From: Pseudopedobacter saltans DSM 12145
GTDB lineage: Bacteria; Bacteroidota; Bacteroidia; Sphingobacteriales; Sphingobacteriaceae
Direction of reading: 5' to 3'
DNA: 64,000 nucleotides
NCBI RefSeq assembly: GCF_000190735.1
Contig: NC_015177.1
Coordinates: 4,216,001-4,280,000 of the forward strand
The notes under the pieces were generated by a model, which saw only the letters and a list, made by a program, of their open reading frames with translations, was not told the DNA's origin and searched no databases. The first letter of the stretch is position 1. Each line of letters begins with the position of its first letter. Both the position numbers and the translations under genes were made by a program. This document shows positions 26,634 to 34,501 of the stretch, piece after piece.

Positions 26634-27908
26634 ATGAATATCCTTATCCTTGGTTCAGGCGGAAGAGAAAGCACTTTTTCCTGGAAAATTGCTCAAAGCC
26701 CATTGTGTACAAAATTGTTCATTGCACCTGGTAATGCGGGTACAAAACAATACGGAGAAAACGTCAACATAAAAGTATCAGATTTTGAGGCAATCAAAAG
26801 TCTTGTTCTTAAAGAAAATATAGAATTGGTAATCGTAGGTCCGGAAGAACCTTTGGTAAAAGGCATTCATGATTTTTTCCTGGCAGATGCTGATCTGAAA
26901 AACATTCCGGTAATTGGCCCTAAACAAGATGGTGCGCAATTAGAAGGAAGTAAAGATTTTTCGAAACAGTTTATGCAAAGACATGGAGTTCCTACAGCGG
27001 CTTCAAGAACCTTTACTAAGGATACTTTGGAAGAAGGACTGGCCTATCTGGAAACACAATCTTTACCTATTGTGCTAAAAGCAGATGGATTGGCTGCCGG
27101 AAAAGGTGTTTTAATCTGCACAACATTAGAAGAAGCTAAGACCGAACTGAAGCTGATGTTAGCAGATGCGAAATTTGGCGAAGCAAGTTCTAAAGTTGTA
27201 ATTGAACAGTTTCTGAAAGGAATTGAATTATCTGTCTTTGTACTTACCGACGGTAAAGATTTTATCATCTTACCAGAAGCAAAAGATTACAAGAGAATAG
27301 GCGAGGGCGACACAGGTTTGAATACAGGCGGTATGGGGTCTGTTTCTCCAGTTCCTTTTGCAGACGAAGCCTTCTTACAGAAAGTAAAAGATCAGGTAGT
27401 TATTCCAACAGTAGAAGGACTTAAAAAAGATAATATTGATTACAGAGGCTTTATCTTTATCGGTTTAATGAACGATAATGGAATTCCATATGTAATTGAA
27501 TACAACTGTAGAATGGGCGATCCGGAAACGGAAAGTGTTTTCTTAAGAATAGAGAGCGACGTAGTAGAGATGTTTCAGGCGGTAGCCAAACAACAGATTG
27601 CCGGTTATGAGTTAAAAGTATCTCCAAAAACGGCAGCTACGGTTGTGGTTGTATCAGCAGGTTATCCGGGAGATTATATCAAAGGTAAGGAAATAACAGG
27701 TACAGAAAACGTAGAAGATTCAATGGTTTTTCACGCGGGAACAGAGGCAGACGGAGATGTGATTAAGACCAACGGAGGTCGTGTGTTAACCGTAAGTACA
27801 TTGCAGAATGATATCTTCACAGCTTTGCAACAAGCAACAGCTGATGCAGGAAGGATTTATTTTGACGGTGCTACTTTTAGAAAAGATATAGGGTTCGATT
27901 TGATTTAA
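26634..27908 (+). CDS. purD: Phosphoribosylamine--glycine ligase (GAR synthetase)
   Basis: Cytoplasmic enzyme of de novo purine synthesis joining phosphoribosylamine and glycine with ATP. 424 residues is the normal length. The start MNILILGSGGRE is the standard PurD N terminus, which fixes the start codon. ATP-grasp features: FMQRHGVPTA, KADGLAAGKGV, GLNTGGMGSVSP, EYNCRMGDPETE and the C-terminal NGGRVLTV. It stands alone between a divergent gene and a hairpin terminator. Its transcript may be leaderless. Confidence 0.97.
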   Translation: MNILILGSGGRESTFSWKIAQSPLCTKLFIAPGNAGTKQYGENVNIKVSDFEAIKSLVLKENIELVIVGPEEPLVKGIHDFFLADADLKNIPVIGPKQDGAQLEGSKDFSKQFMQRHGVPTAASRTFTKDTLEEGLAYLETQSLPIVLKADGLAAGKGVLICTTLEEAKTELKLMLADAKFGEASSKVVIEQFLKGIELSVFVLTDGKDFIILPEAKDYKRIGEGDTGLNTGGMGSVSPVPFADEAFLQKVKDQVVIPTVEGLKKDNIDYRGFIFIGLMNDNGIPYVIEYNCRMGDPETESVFLRIESDVVEMFQAVAKQQIAGYELKVSPKTAATVVVVSAGYPGDYIKGKEITGTENVEDSMVFHAGTEADGDVIKTNGGRVLTVSTLQNDIFTALQQATADAGRIYFDGATFRKDIGFDLI

Positions 27909-27956
27909 ACTACAGGATAAAAATATTTTTATTGATTGCTAAAATCAATAAATTGC

Positions 27957-27985
27957 AAGGCCTTAGCGAATTACGTTAGGGCCTT
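27957..27985 (+). terminator. Hairpin after purD
   Basis: AAGGCCTTAGC (27957-27967) pairs with GTTAGGGCCTT (27975-27985) when G-U pairs are allowed: an 11-bp stem with a 7-base loop. The tail is only moderately T-rich. Confidence 0.55.
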
Positions 27986-28014
27986 ACTGTTTATATCGTT
28001 TGTGTGGATTTGAT

Positions 28015-28569
28015 ATGCGCCGTTTAATTATTTTATTTTTGGGAATAGTGTTCTGTTCATGTGCTTCAAAAAAGTCGCATTTTGAATGGATAAAGGCTGC
28101 AGATTTTCCACGTCCGGTGACACAAAATGAATCATCCATACAAATCCAAAATCCGAAACAGGTAGAGCTTGTTGTTTATTTAAAAGAGAAACAGCACAAT
28201 ATATATAATGCAAATTCGGATAGCTTTTTTCTTGCACATGGTATTTTGGACACTGTAAAATCTAAAAGCCATTCAAAAAATTATAAGGGATATGATAAGG
28301 GGGAGCAAATCTATATCTATAATGATAGTGATATAGAAGAAGCCCGGTTAAATAGCGCACTTAAGCAATTTGAAAAAAATATTGTTACGAAAGATAATCA
28401 AAGTCTTGAAATCGATACAGATAAAGAAGAAGTATCAGTAACAGGAGAACAAAATTTATTTGATGGTTTGACAGAACAATTCTTGTTCTTAGGAAGTATC
28501 GGTTTGCTTGTACTTTCTTTATTCGTCTGGATGTTTTTTAATAGGAAATCAAAGAAAAATACCAACTGA
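28015..28569 (+). CDS. Unrecognised small envelope protein with C-terminal membrane helix
   Basis: 184 residues from ATG 28015; the earlier TTG at 28000 adds five residues before a good signal and is less likely. The N terminus is hydrophobic and ends in VFCSCASKK, so it may be a lipoprotein. A polar middle follows, then one membrane helix near residues 152-173 (FLGSIGLLVLSLFVWMFF) and a Lys/Asn-rich tail. I do not recognise a family. It stands alone between purD and the broken toxin-antitoxin pair. Confidence 0.6.
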   Translation: MRRLIILFLGIVFCSCASKKSHFEWIKAADFPRPVTQNESSIQIQNPKQVELVVYLKEKQHNIYNANSDSFFLAHGILDTVKSKSHSKNYKGYDKGEQIYIYNDSDIEEARLNSALKQFEKNIVTKDNQSLEIDTDKEEVSVTGEQNLFDGLTEQFLFLGSIGLLVLSLFVWMFFNRKSKKNTN

Positions 28570-28698
28570 AATCAGATATAGAAAAGTTAGTGACATTTGA
28601 ATAAACTATTTAAAAAGGAGGGGATGGTGTTATTAAGACAAAGTCTTTGATAACTATACTTCTTTATACATTGCTTGTGAGATAGAACAAAACAGATC

Positions 28699-28916
28699 AT
28701 GATTGACGGATATTTAGAACTTTTGGAAAACTTAAGTCCGAGCAACAAGCTGGACCTTATTTCCAGATTGACAAACTCTGTAAAATCTGATTTGAAAAAG
28801 AAAAAAACTCTTTCAAAAAAGCTTATGGTGCTTTTGAATCAGAAAAAAGTGCCGAAGAGATTATAGAAGAGATTCGGAGTAGCAGAAGTTTCAACCGACA
28901 AATAGAATCGTTTTGA
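28699..28916 (+). pseudogene. Frameshifted VapB-like antitoxin
   Basis: From ATG 28699 the frame reads MIDGYLELLENLSPSNKLDL and runs to KKKK, then goes off into an unlikely tail and stops at about 28864. Another frame resumes at about 28797 and reads AYGAFESEKSAEEIIEEI and RSSRSFNRQIESF, ending at 28916. Together they spell the N- and C-terminal halves of a roughly 70-residue Bacteroidota antitoxin. A one-base loss in the A-rich tract (28795-28807) would explain it. The C-terminal frame ends overlapping the toxin start, as in intact modules. A sequencing error in the A run is the alternative. Confidence 0.7.
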
Positions 28917-29205
28917 AAGAATACCTGATAGATACGAACATTGCAATTTTCTATATGAAAGGTAAGAATCCAGGTCTTGAAAGAAAACTTCAAAGTTTAT
29001 CTTCCGAGAATTGCTTTATATCTGAAATAACGTTAGCAGAACTTAAATTCGGGGTCGAGAAAAGTGAAGGACCAGAAAAAAACAGAAAGGTATTAGAGAA
29101 CTTTCTTACCGGGGTTCAGATACTTCCTATTTTTCATTCACTAGATAGATATGCCAAAAAAAAGCGAGGATAGCAAATATAGAACTCGAAGATTGGACTA
29201 AATAG
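28913..29205 (+). pseudogene. Truncated VapC-like PIN-domain toxin
   Basis: Starts with TTG overlapping the antitoxin stop (TTGA). The frame gives KEYLIDTNIAIFYMKG, ISEITLAELKFGVEKS and RKVLENFLTGVQILPIFHSL, which is the first two thirds of a VapC PIN RNase with the first Asp (DTN) and the Glu of LAELKFG. After RYAKKK the frame stops at 29173. In another frame the text continues as ARIANIELEDWTK and stops at 29205, like a VapC C terminus. The segment with the remaining active-site Asp residues (usually DxxIAA-like plus TNN, roughly 40 residues) is missing. So there is an internal deletion and a frameshift; the RNase should be dead. Confidence 0.72.
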
Positions 29206-29242
29206 AATCTAACAGAGGATTTCTAGTTAGATTCTATTTAGT
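29197..29242. terminator. Long perfect hairpin at the end of the toxin remnant
   Basis: ACTAAATAGAATCTAAC (29197-29213) and GTTAGATTCTATTTAGT (29226-29242) form a perfect 17-bp stem with a 12-base loop. It overlaps the old toxin stop codon and lies between converging genes, so it may work as a terminator for both. Confidence 0.6.
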
Positions 29243-29291
29243 ATCTTAATCCAATAACAGACTCCCTAAATCTGTGTGTAAGTAAGCTACA

Positions 29292-30404
29292 TCATTTCAG
29301 AACTTCCTTCAACTTCTCTTCCAAAGCCAGCCCACGTAAATTTTTCGCAATGATTTTACCATCTTTATCCAATAGATAATTTTTAGGAATAGCATCTATG
29401 CCATATTCCATAGCTATTTTTTGTGTAGTATCCAGCAGTTGAGCCCACAAAAGGCCATCTGTTTTAATAGCCTTTTTCCAGGCATCCGCACTTTGATCTA
29501 TAGATACACCTAAAATAGTGAAGCCTTTATCCTTGTATTTTTCATAAGCGCTCACTAAATGTGGGTTTTCCTGCCTGCAAGGCATACACCATGATGCCCA
29601 AAAATCTACCAGTACATACTGCCCTTTAAAAGATGATAGTTTAAGGGAGATACCTTCTGGAGTTTTCTCTTCGAAATCCTTTGCCAGGACACCAATACCG
29701 GTTACTTTACCCTGATCCAGACGCTGCTTTACCATCTTTCCGAAGATATTCGATTTTAAGTTTTCAGCAAGGGAATTATATAAACCTTCTATCTCCGGAA
29801 CGTTCATTTCATCATTCGCCAACTCACTATTCAGATAATAGAGACTTATAAAAGATGATGGATTGCCGGAAACAAATTTTTTAATAATATCTTGTCTTTC
29901 TCCCATTAAGGTCGCATAACGTTTCTGAAAAGAAAGTAGAACATCCTGATCTGCTTTTTTTGCGTCAGACAGGCTAGCGAATTCTTTATTCAAAGATTCC
30001 AATTTCGTATTGATAAGCTTTGTATTCTCTTCAAAAGCCTTATTCTCGTCCAAAATCTTCAGGCCTTTCACAGTAGCTTTAGCAATCGAATCTTTAGCCT
30101 GTAATGTAGCCTGTCCCGGTTCTATAAAAAAACGGTATATATCTTTAGCTCCCTGATTCTTTAATGAATTTCCTGTATGGTCCAGAAGTAATATCGCAAT
30201 ACTGGGTTTGTCTAATTGAATATCGATATGAAACTGCCCATTGTTTATAACAGCCGAGTCTATTTTCTCGCCCTGATCTTCCAGATGAACCAAATAAATT
30301 TTTTTGTTATTGTTTTTTGTATCGAGCTGGCCTTTCAGGCTAAATTTATCCTGGGCAAAAAGTAAGCTGGGGCTTAATAAAAGTGCTAAAAGTAATTTCT
30401 TCAT
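29292..30404 (-). CDS. TlpA-like thioredoxin-fold protein with N-terminal DUF4369-like domain
   Basis: Periplasmic thiol-disulphide oxidoreductase, 370 residues. Signal peptide about 1-18 (ending LLFAQ), a beta-rich DUF4369-type domain (about 20-125), a helical linker (about 130-230), then a TlpA/AhpC-type thioredoxin domain from about 240 with VDFWASWCMPC (Cys273 and Cys276) and the cis-proline loop DAIPKNYLLD. The start lies 3 bases after the stop of the arginase-family gene, so the two are translated from one mRNA. Bacteroidota carry many such proteins; the partner is not known. Possible roles are disulphide reduction or cytochrome maturation. Confidence 0.88.
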   Translation of the reverse strand: MKKLLLALLLSPSLLFAQDKFSLKGQLDTKNNNKKIYLVHLEDQGEKIDSAVINNGQFHIDIQLDKPSIAILLLDHTGNSLKNQGAKDIYRFFIEPGQATLQAKDSIAKATVKGLKILDENKAFEENTKLINTKLESLNKEFASLSDAKKADQDVLLSFQKRYATLMGERQDIIKKFVSGNPSSFISLYYLNSELANDEMNVPEIEGLYNSLAENLKSNIFGKMVKQRLDQGKVTGIGVLAKDFEEKTPEGISLKLSSFKGQYVLVDFWASWCMPCRQENPHLVSAYEKYKDKGFTILGVSIDQSADAWKKAIKTDGLLWAQLLDTTQKIAMEYGIDAIPKNYLLDKDGKIIAKNLRGLALEEKLKEVLK

Positions 30405-30407
30405 TCT

Positions 30408-31592
30408 TTAAATCAATTTTTGATAGGTTCTCCACCACAAATCAGGCATTTCTCCACTAACGGCCAATTTGTAGTCTTCGTATAAACATGGAATAAAATG
30501 AAAACGTTCGTTTTTCGAACCGGCAGAAGGATAAGGAACCTGCATCCACCACCGGTCTGTTTTTTTGCTCTTTACAAAAATAAGTTCATGTTCATTATTT
30601 TGCAGCGGTGTTTTATACACAATATAATCCGATTTGGGATTCATAGGAACATCCCTCTTTCGGTTATAAAAACCATCCAGAAAGCACCAGACCATTTGGG
30701 CTAAAAGCATGGCAGTTTGTCCGTTCTGATCACAGGCCGGGTTAAATTCGTAAAAACCAATCGAACTTAACTTATCGCTATATCCCGCATAACGGCAAAT
30801 TTGGCAAGCTTCTTCACCATAAAACCCATTCGGAGTCGCATTCATATTTGCCACAGCATCGGCCGAACGGATACTGCTGATATCGAAGCTGATCATATCT
30901 GCGTTTCTGATAGTTGGTTCCGCTAAATATATGGCACCACTAACCTCGCCCAGTCTTTTAGTATCAAAAAGTAATTTATCCATTACCCTTAAACTATCCT
31001 GACTAACAAAATAAGTTTGATATCCCAGATTACTGAAGTTAAAAAGATAGTTAGGTTGGTGCAGGAATATATGGTTTAAATAAGAATCCGAATCCGTATG
31101 ATTATTGCTCTCATCATAAATCTCATTCATGTCGAAATGAGAATCTACAACCAGTAAATCTACCTTTTGTTCCAGAGCCTCGTAGCCAAGATATTGACCA
31201 TAAGTTATATCCTGACTCCCGCCAATGATAATCGGTAATATATTTTGTTTAATTAACTCAGTAACAACGCTCTTTACGGCAATATAGGTGTCAGATAGCT
31301 GTTCTCCCGGTAAAATATTTCCAAGATCTGCAACTTTAGATTTAAAAACGCCTTCATGTAAAGCGTATAATTTCTCCCGCACATAGTCAGGAGCAAGTGC
31401 GCATCCATTATTGTTTACACTACCTCTGTCGTCTGCAACACCTATTATGGCTATGTCAAATTCCTCCGAAGAAAGGTCTGGGAAATCATCCACATAAGCT
31501 TTTATTTTTGATCCTAAATGACTGTTGATATAGCCATTTTTTGGACTTATTTTTTCTATTCGGATAGGAGTAAAAAAATCTGCTAAAGACAT
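30408..31592 (-). CDS. Arginase/formimidoylglutamase-family protein with altered metal site
   Basis: 394-residue cytoplasmic protein of the ureohydrolase fold. Canonical manganese ligands appear as GGxH, DAHxD and SxDxD. Here they read IIGGSQD (His to Gln), VDSHFDMNE (both Asp and His kept), and ISFDISSIRSAD (first Asp kept, second replaced by Ser). Two of six ligands are therefore changed. EFNPACD near residue 283 matches the EVNPxxD region, with Glu kept. Many Bacteroidota proteins of this type are annotated as formimidoylglutamase. No other his-degradation gene is nearby. It is the first gene of an operon with the TlpA-like protein. It could be a hydrolase with a different metal site or an inactive relative. 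Confidence 0.82.
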   Translation of the reverse strand: MSLADFFTPIRIEKISPKNGYINSHLGSKIKAYVDDFPDLSSEEFDIAIIGVADDRGSVNNNGCALAPDYVREKLYALHEGVFKSKVADLGNILPGEQLSDTYIAVKSVVTELIKQNILPIIIGGSQDITYGQYLGYEALEQKVDLLVVDSHFDMNEIYDESNNHTDSDSYLNHIFLHQPNYLFNFSNLGYQTYFVSQDSLRVMDKLLFDTKRLGEVSGAIYLAEPTIRNADMISFDISSIRSADAVANMNATPNGFYGEEACQICRYAGYSDKLSSIGFYEFNPACDQNGQTAMLLAQMVWCFLDGFYNRKRDVPMNPKSDYIVYKTPLQNNEHELIFVKSKKTDRWWMQVPYPSAGSKNERFHFIPCLYEDYKLAVSGEMPDLWWRTYQKLI

Positions 31593-31610
31593 TTTTGTTC
31601 AGTCTAAGTT

Positions 31611-31618
31611 CAAAAGTA
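31611..31618 (-). promoter_or_regulatory. -7 promoter element of the arginase-family/TlpA operon
   Basis: On the reverse strand TACTTTTG fits TAnnTTTG exactly and lies 18 bases before the ATG. No clear -33 TTTG at the standard distance. Confidence 0.45.
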
Positions 31619-31784
31619 AAAAATCAAAACCGAGTTTTTTAAATAGGATAAAGCATATCCAAATAGGAATCCTCTTTTTTCAATTTTATCAAATATCCGA
31701 TTTTTATCTAAAATAGCTACCGAATGTAAAACTTGTTATGAAATTTTAACTAATTACGTTACTTTGTCGGTAAAATAGAGGTTT

Positions 31785-32750
31785 ATGATTTTGATTACCG
31801 GTGCAACAGGCTTTTTAGGAGCAGAACTTGCCCGCCAGTTGGTGGAGGCAGGACATCAGGTAAGGTGTACGAAAAGAGAAAATTCCACCATTCCGAAAAT
31901 TTTGCTTTCCTATAAAAGTGAAATAGAATGGGTTAATGCTGATGTATTAGATCTCTCGGATTTAGAAGATGCTTTTTCAGGAGTTACACAAGTGTATCAT
32001 TGTGCGGCAAAAGTTTCTTTCGATCAGAAAGATGAAAAGCAAATGAACACCACCAATGTTGAAGGTACTGCAAATATTGTAAATCTTTGTTTGGATTTTG
32101 GAGCCAGATTGGTACATGTTAGTTCCGTTGCTGCTATAGGAAACCCAAAGGCAAATGAACCGGTAACCGAAAGAAACTTTTGGGATGCTTATGATAAAAA
32201 TGGAAGATATGCCATTTCCAAATACCAAAGCGAAATGGAGGTGTGGCGGGGCATAGAAGAAGGGTTAAGCGCTGTTATTGTGAACCCTTCTGTTATTATA
32301 GGTGAGCATGTTGGCGAAAATGGAAGCGGACAGCTTTTTGAATTGGTAGCCAAAGGCTTAAAATATTATACAAAAGGAAACATAGGTTTGGTTGATGTGC
32401 AGGATGTAGCAACTATCATGGTTAAATTAATGGAAAGCAATATCGAAAACGAACGGTTTATTTTGAACGCCGAAAACTATTCGTACGAACGTCTTTTTAA
32501 AGAAATTGCAAAATCCTATAGCGTAAATACTGATCTAAAACCTATTGCTCGATGGAAACTTAATCTGGCAGTTAGACTAAGCTTAATCGCTAAACTATTT
32601 GTAGGTAATATTAAAGGCTTAACTCAGGATGTTGTTGCCGCTGCTTTCAACCAGACACTTTATTCCAGTGATAAAGTAAAGGAAACATTGCAAGTACAGT
32701 TTTTACCGCTTGCCGAAAGTATAGAAAGAACGGCTAAAGGCATTTCCTAA
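31785..32750 (+). CDS. NAD(P)-dependent epimerase/dehydratase (extended SDR)
   Basis: Cytoplasmic oxidoreductase or epimerase, 321 residues. The Rossmann motif GATGFLG is at residues 6-12, then CAAKV, VEGTANIVNLC, VHVSSVAAIG and the catalytic YAISK. The C-terminal domain is short and lacks marks of a defined sugar nucleotide epimerase; the overall pattern is like dihydroflavonol 4-reductase/3-beta-HSD-type members. TTACTTTG at 31759-31766 is a near -7 element. It is a single gene, divergent from the arginase-family operon. Substrate unknown. Confidence 0.85.
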   Translation: MILITGATGFLGAELARQLVEAGHQVRCTKRENSTIPKILLSYKSEIEWVNADVLDLSDLEDAFSGVTQVYHCAAKVSFDQKDEKQMNTTNVEGTANIVNLCLDFGARLVHVSSVAAIGNPKANEPVTERNFWDAYDKNGRYAISKYQSEMEVWRGIEEGLSAVIVNPSVIIGEHVGENGSGQLFELVAKGLKYYTKGNIGLVDVQDVATIMVKLMESNIENERFILNAENYSYERLFKEIAKSYSVNTDLKPIARWKLNLAVRLSLIAKLFVGNIKGLTQDVVAAAFNQTLYSSDKVKETLQVQFLPLAESIERTAKGIS

Positions 32751-32950
32751 ACGTTTGTACGTTATACCTGGATTAATAAGAATTGAAAAATGGATAACAT
32801 TAGTTTTTCTGTTGATCTTTGTTTATTTGTGTAGTAATGTAGTGTCCTTTGAGTATTCATTTTGATTGCAGCTTATTTCTTTTTAAATTCGTTTTTCCTC
32901 CAATAAATAACACCCTGTTTTATATTATCTATCACCTTCAATCAACTAAA

Positions 32951-33000
32951 AAGTCCATGAAACTCCGCTAAAGTCCGTGAAAGTCTGTAAAACTCCGTTC
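32951..33000. repeat. Five imperfect tandem 10-bp units
   Basis: Units AAGTCCATGA, AACTCCGCTA, AAGTCCGTGA, AAGTCTGTAA and AACTCCGTTC follow each other without gaps; the consensus is AA[G/C]TCCGTGA. Confidence 0.7.
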
Positions 33001-33103
33001 ATGCTTCGAGACTGATTGCACAATGATGGCAGCCTGGTTCGTACCAGCTTCGATAACACTTCGATATTTGTTTTAGAATTGTTCGGAAAAATAGCCTTTT
33101 TCC

Positions 33104-33141
33104 CGAAGCGGTCTCGAAGGCGACTCGAAGAAAGCCCGAAG
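33104..33141. repeat. Four CGAAG words phased at 11 bp
   Basis: CGAAG begins at 33104, 33115, 33126 and 33137. The six intervening bases differ (CGGTCT, GCGACT, AAAGCC), so only the word and its helical phase are kept. Confidence 0.6.
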
Positions 33142-33281
33142 AATGTAGCTGTTTATCTGCCACCTGTTTCAGTTAAAGCATAACCAGAAGGCCCGTCTTT
33201 ATTATTTGTTGTCCGAGTCTTTAGAACTAAATCAATTTTAAAGTGTTGTAGTAAAAGTATTCATTTATTAAATAAAACGAA

Positions 33282-34325
33282 ATGAGATTATTTGTACTAT
33301 TGACTACGGCGGCTTTAAGTTTTAGTGCTTTACTGCAATCGAAGGCTTGCACCCGAGTAGTTTATAAAGGTCCGGATGGTACTTTTATAACTGCCAGATC
33401 TATGGATTGGAAAGATGAGATAGCAGCTAATTTATGGGCTTTACCCAAAGGAATAGTAAGAAATGGAGAAGTAGGGCCACAATCTGTTACATGGAAATCG
33501 AAGTATGGAAGTGTTGTGAGTACTGCATGGGATATTGCGACTGTAGATGGAATTAATGAAAAAGGCTTGGTTGCTAATGTTCTTTGGCTGGTAGAATCGG
33601 AGTACCCTAAGTTTGATCCGAAGGGGAATAAAAAGGGCATAACGATTTCTGCCTGGGCACAATATGTGCTGGATAATTTTGCTACGGTAAAAGAGGCGGT
33701 AAATTATTTGCGAGACGAACCTTTTGTAATTGTCAGCGATTATATTCCGGGAACGCAGAAATATACAACTTTGCATCTTTCAATATCAGATGCTACCGGA
33801 GACAATGCGATTTTTGAATATATAAATGGAAAACTGGTGGTGCATCATAGCGCTTCTTATGCCGTTATGACGAATTCTCCAATTTTTGAGGAGCAACTGG
33901 CTTTAAATAAATATTGGGAAGGTATCCCCGGAACAGTTATGCTACCCGGAACAAACAGGGCGGCGGACAGGTTTGTAAGAGCATCGTATTATATTAACGC
34001 GATACCCCAAACGGCGGATCAACGCGTTGCTGTGGCCAGCGTATTTAGTGTAATCAGAAATTGTTCTGTTCCTTTTGGAATTTCATCGCCAACAGAACCG
34101 AATATTTCATCTACACGCTGGAGGTCGGTTTCTGACCAGAAAAATCTTGTTTATTACTTTGAAACCGCATTAACTCCAAATACTTTTTGGGTTGATGTAA
34201 AGGGATTTGACTTAAGTGAAAAAGGTAAAGTGATGAAGCTTGATTTGTCGAATAACGCGACATACAATGGGAAGTCAAACCAACATTTTAAAGAAGCAAA
34301 GCCATTTAAATTCTTAGGTATATAA
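33282..34325 (+). CDS. Choloylglycine hydrolase/penicillin V acylase-family linear amide hydrolase
   Basis: Ntn-hydrolase of 347 residues that cleaves linear C-N amide bonds, as in bile salt hydrolases, penicillin V acylases and acyl-homoserine lactone acylases. A signal peptide (1-22, ending QSKA) is followed directly by Cys23, which would become the N-terminal nucleophile after cleavage (CTRVVY). ARSMDW matches the conserved RxxDW after the first strand. NEKGLVANVLWL, SIS..DAxG-like and AVMTNSPxFEEQL blocks fit the family. Exported location suits a role outside the cytoplasm. Monocistronic, flanked by repeats. The natural substrate cannot be read from sequence; bile salts are unlikely for a free-living organism. 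Confidence 0.85.
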   Translation: MRLFVLLTTAALSFSALLQSKACTRVVYKGPDGTFITARSMDWKDEIAANLWALPKGIVRNGEVGPQSVTWKSKYGSVVSTAWDIATVDGINEKGLVANVLWLVESEYPKFDPKGNKKGITISAWAQYVLDNFATVKEAVNYLRDEPFVIVSDYIPGTQKYTTLHLSISDATGDNAIFEYINGKLVVHHSASYAVMTNSPIFEEQLALNKYWEGIPGTVMLPGTNRAADRFVRASYYINAIPQTADQRVAVASVFSVIRNCSVPFGISSPTEPNISSTRWRSVSDQKNLVYYFETALTPNTFWVDVKGFDLSEKGKVMKLDLSNNATYNGKSNQHFKEAKPFKFLGI

Positions 34326-34347
34326 TTGTTGATTCCGTTTTGGGCGA

Positions 34348-34368
34348 CCCGCCGGCCAGACAGGCGGG
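34348..34368. repeat. GC-rich short palindrome
   Basis: CCCGCC (34348-34353) and GGCGGG (34363-34368) flank GGCCAGACA. Its base content is far above the AT-rich surroundings, which suggests a dispersed repeat element. Confidence 0.5.
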
Positions 34369-34501
34369 AATTGATGTGATTAACAAATTTCATCCCCTGG
34401 TGAATACCTGATACTTCACCTGTCCAACTCATTAAATTCTAATTTCTTCGCTATTATTAAATCATTTTATGCAACTTTGGGCTTAAAAATTTTTTCAGGT
34501 T

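Larger units (their letters stand above)
32751..33281. other. Repeat-rich non-coding interval
   Basis: 531 bases without a credible gene. It contains five tandem 10-bp units at 32951-33000, an inverted pair CTTCGAGAC (33004-33012)/GTCTCGAAG (33111-33119), a hairpin GGAAAAA/TTTTTCC at 33085-33103, and four CGAAG words at exact 11-bp spacing at 33104-33141. The region after 33142 shows nothing but the leader of the next gene. Confidence 0.65.

Noticed and set aside
28913-29173. Intact small VapC-like toxin
   Set aside because: The frame stops before the rest of the PIN active site; the readable C terminus in another frame shows it is a deleted and shifted remnant.
32951-33141. CRISPR array
   Set aside because: The repeat units are 10-11 bases with no unique spacers of 30 bases or more and no cas gene is present.
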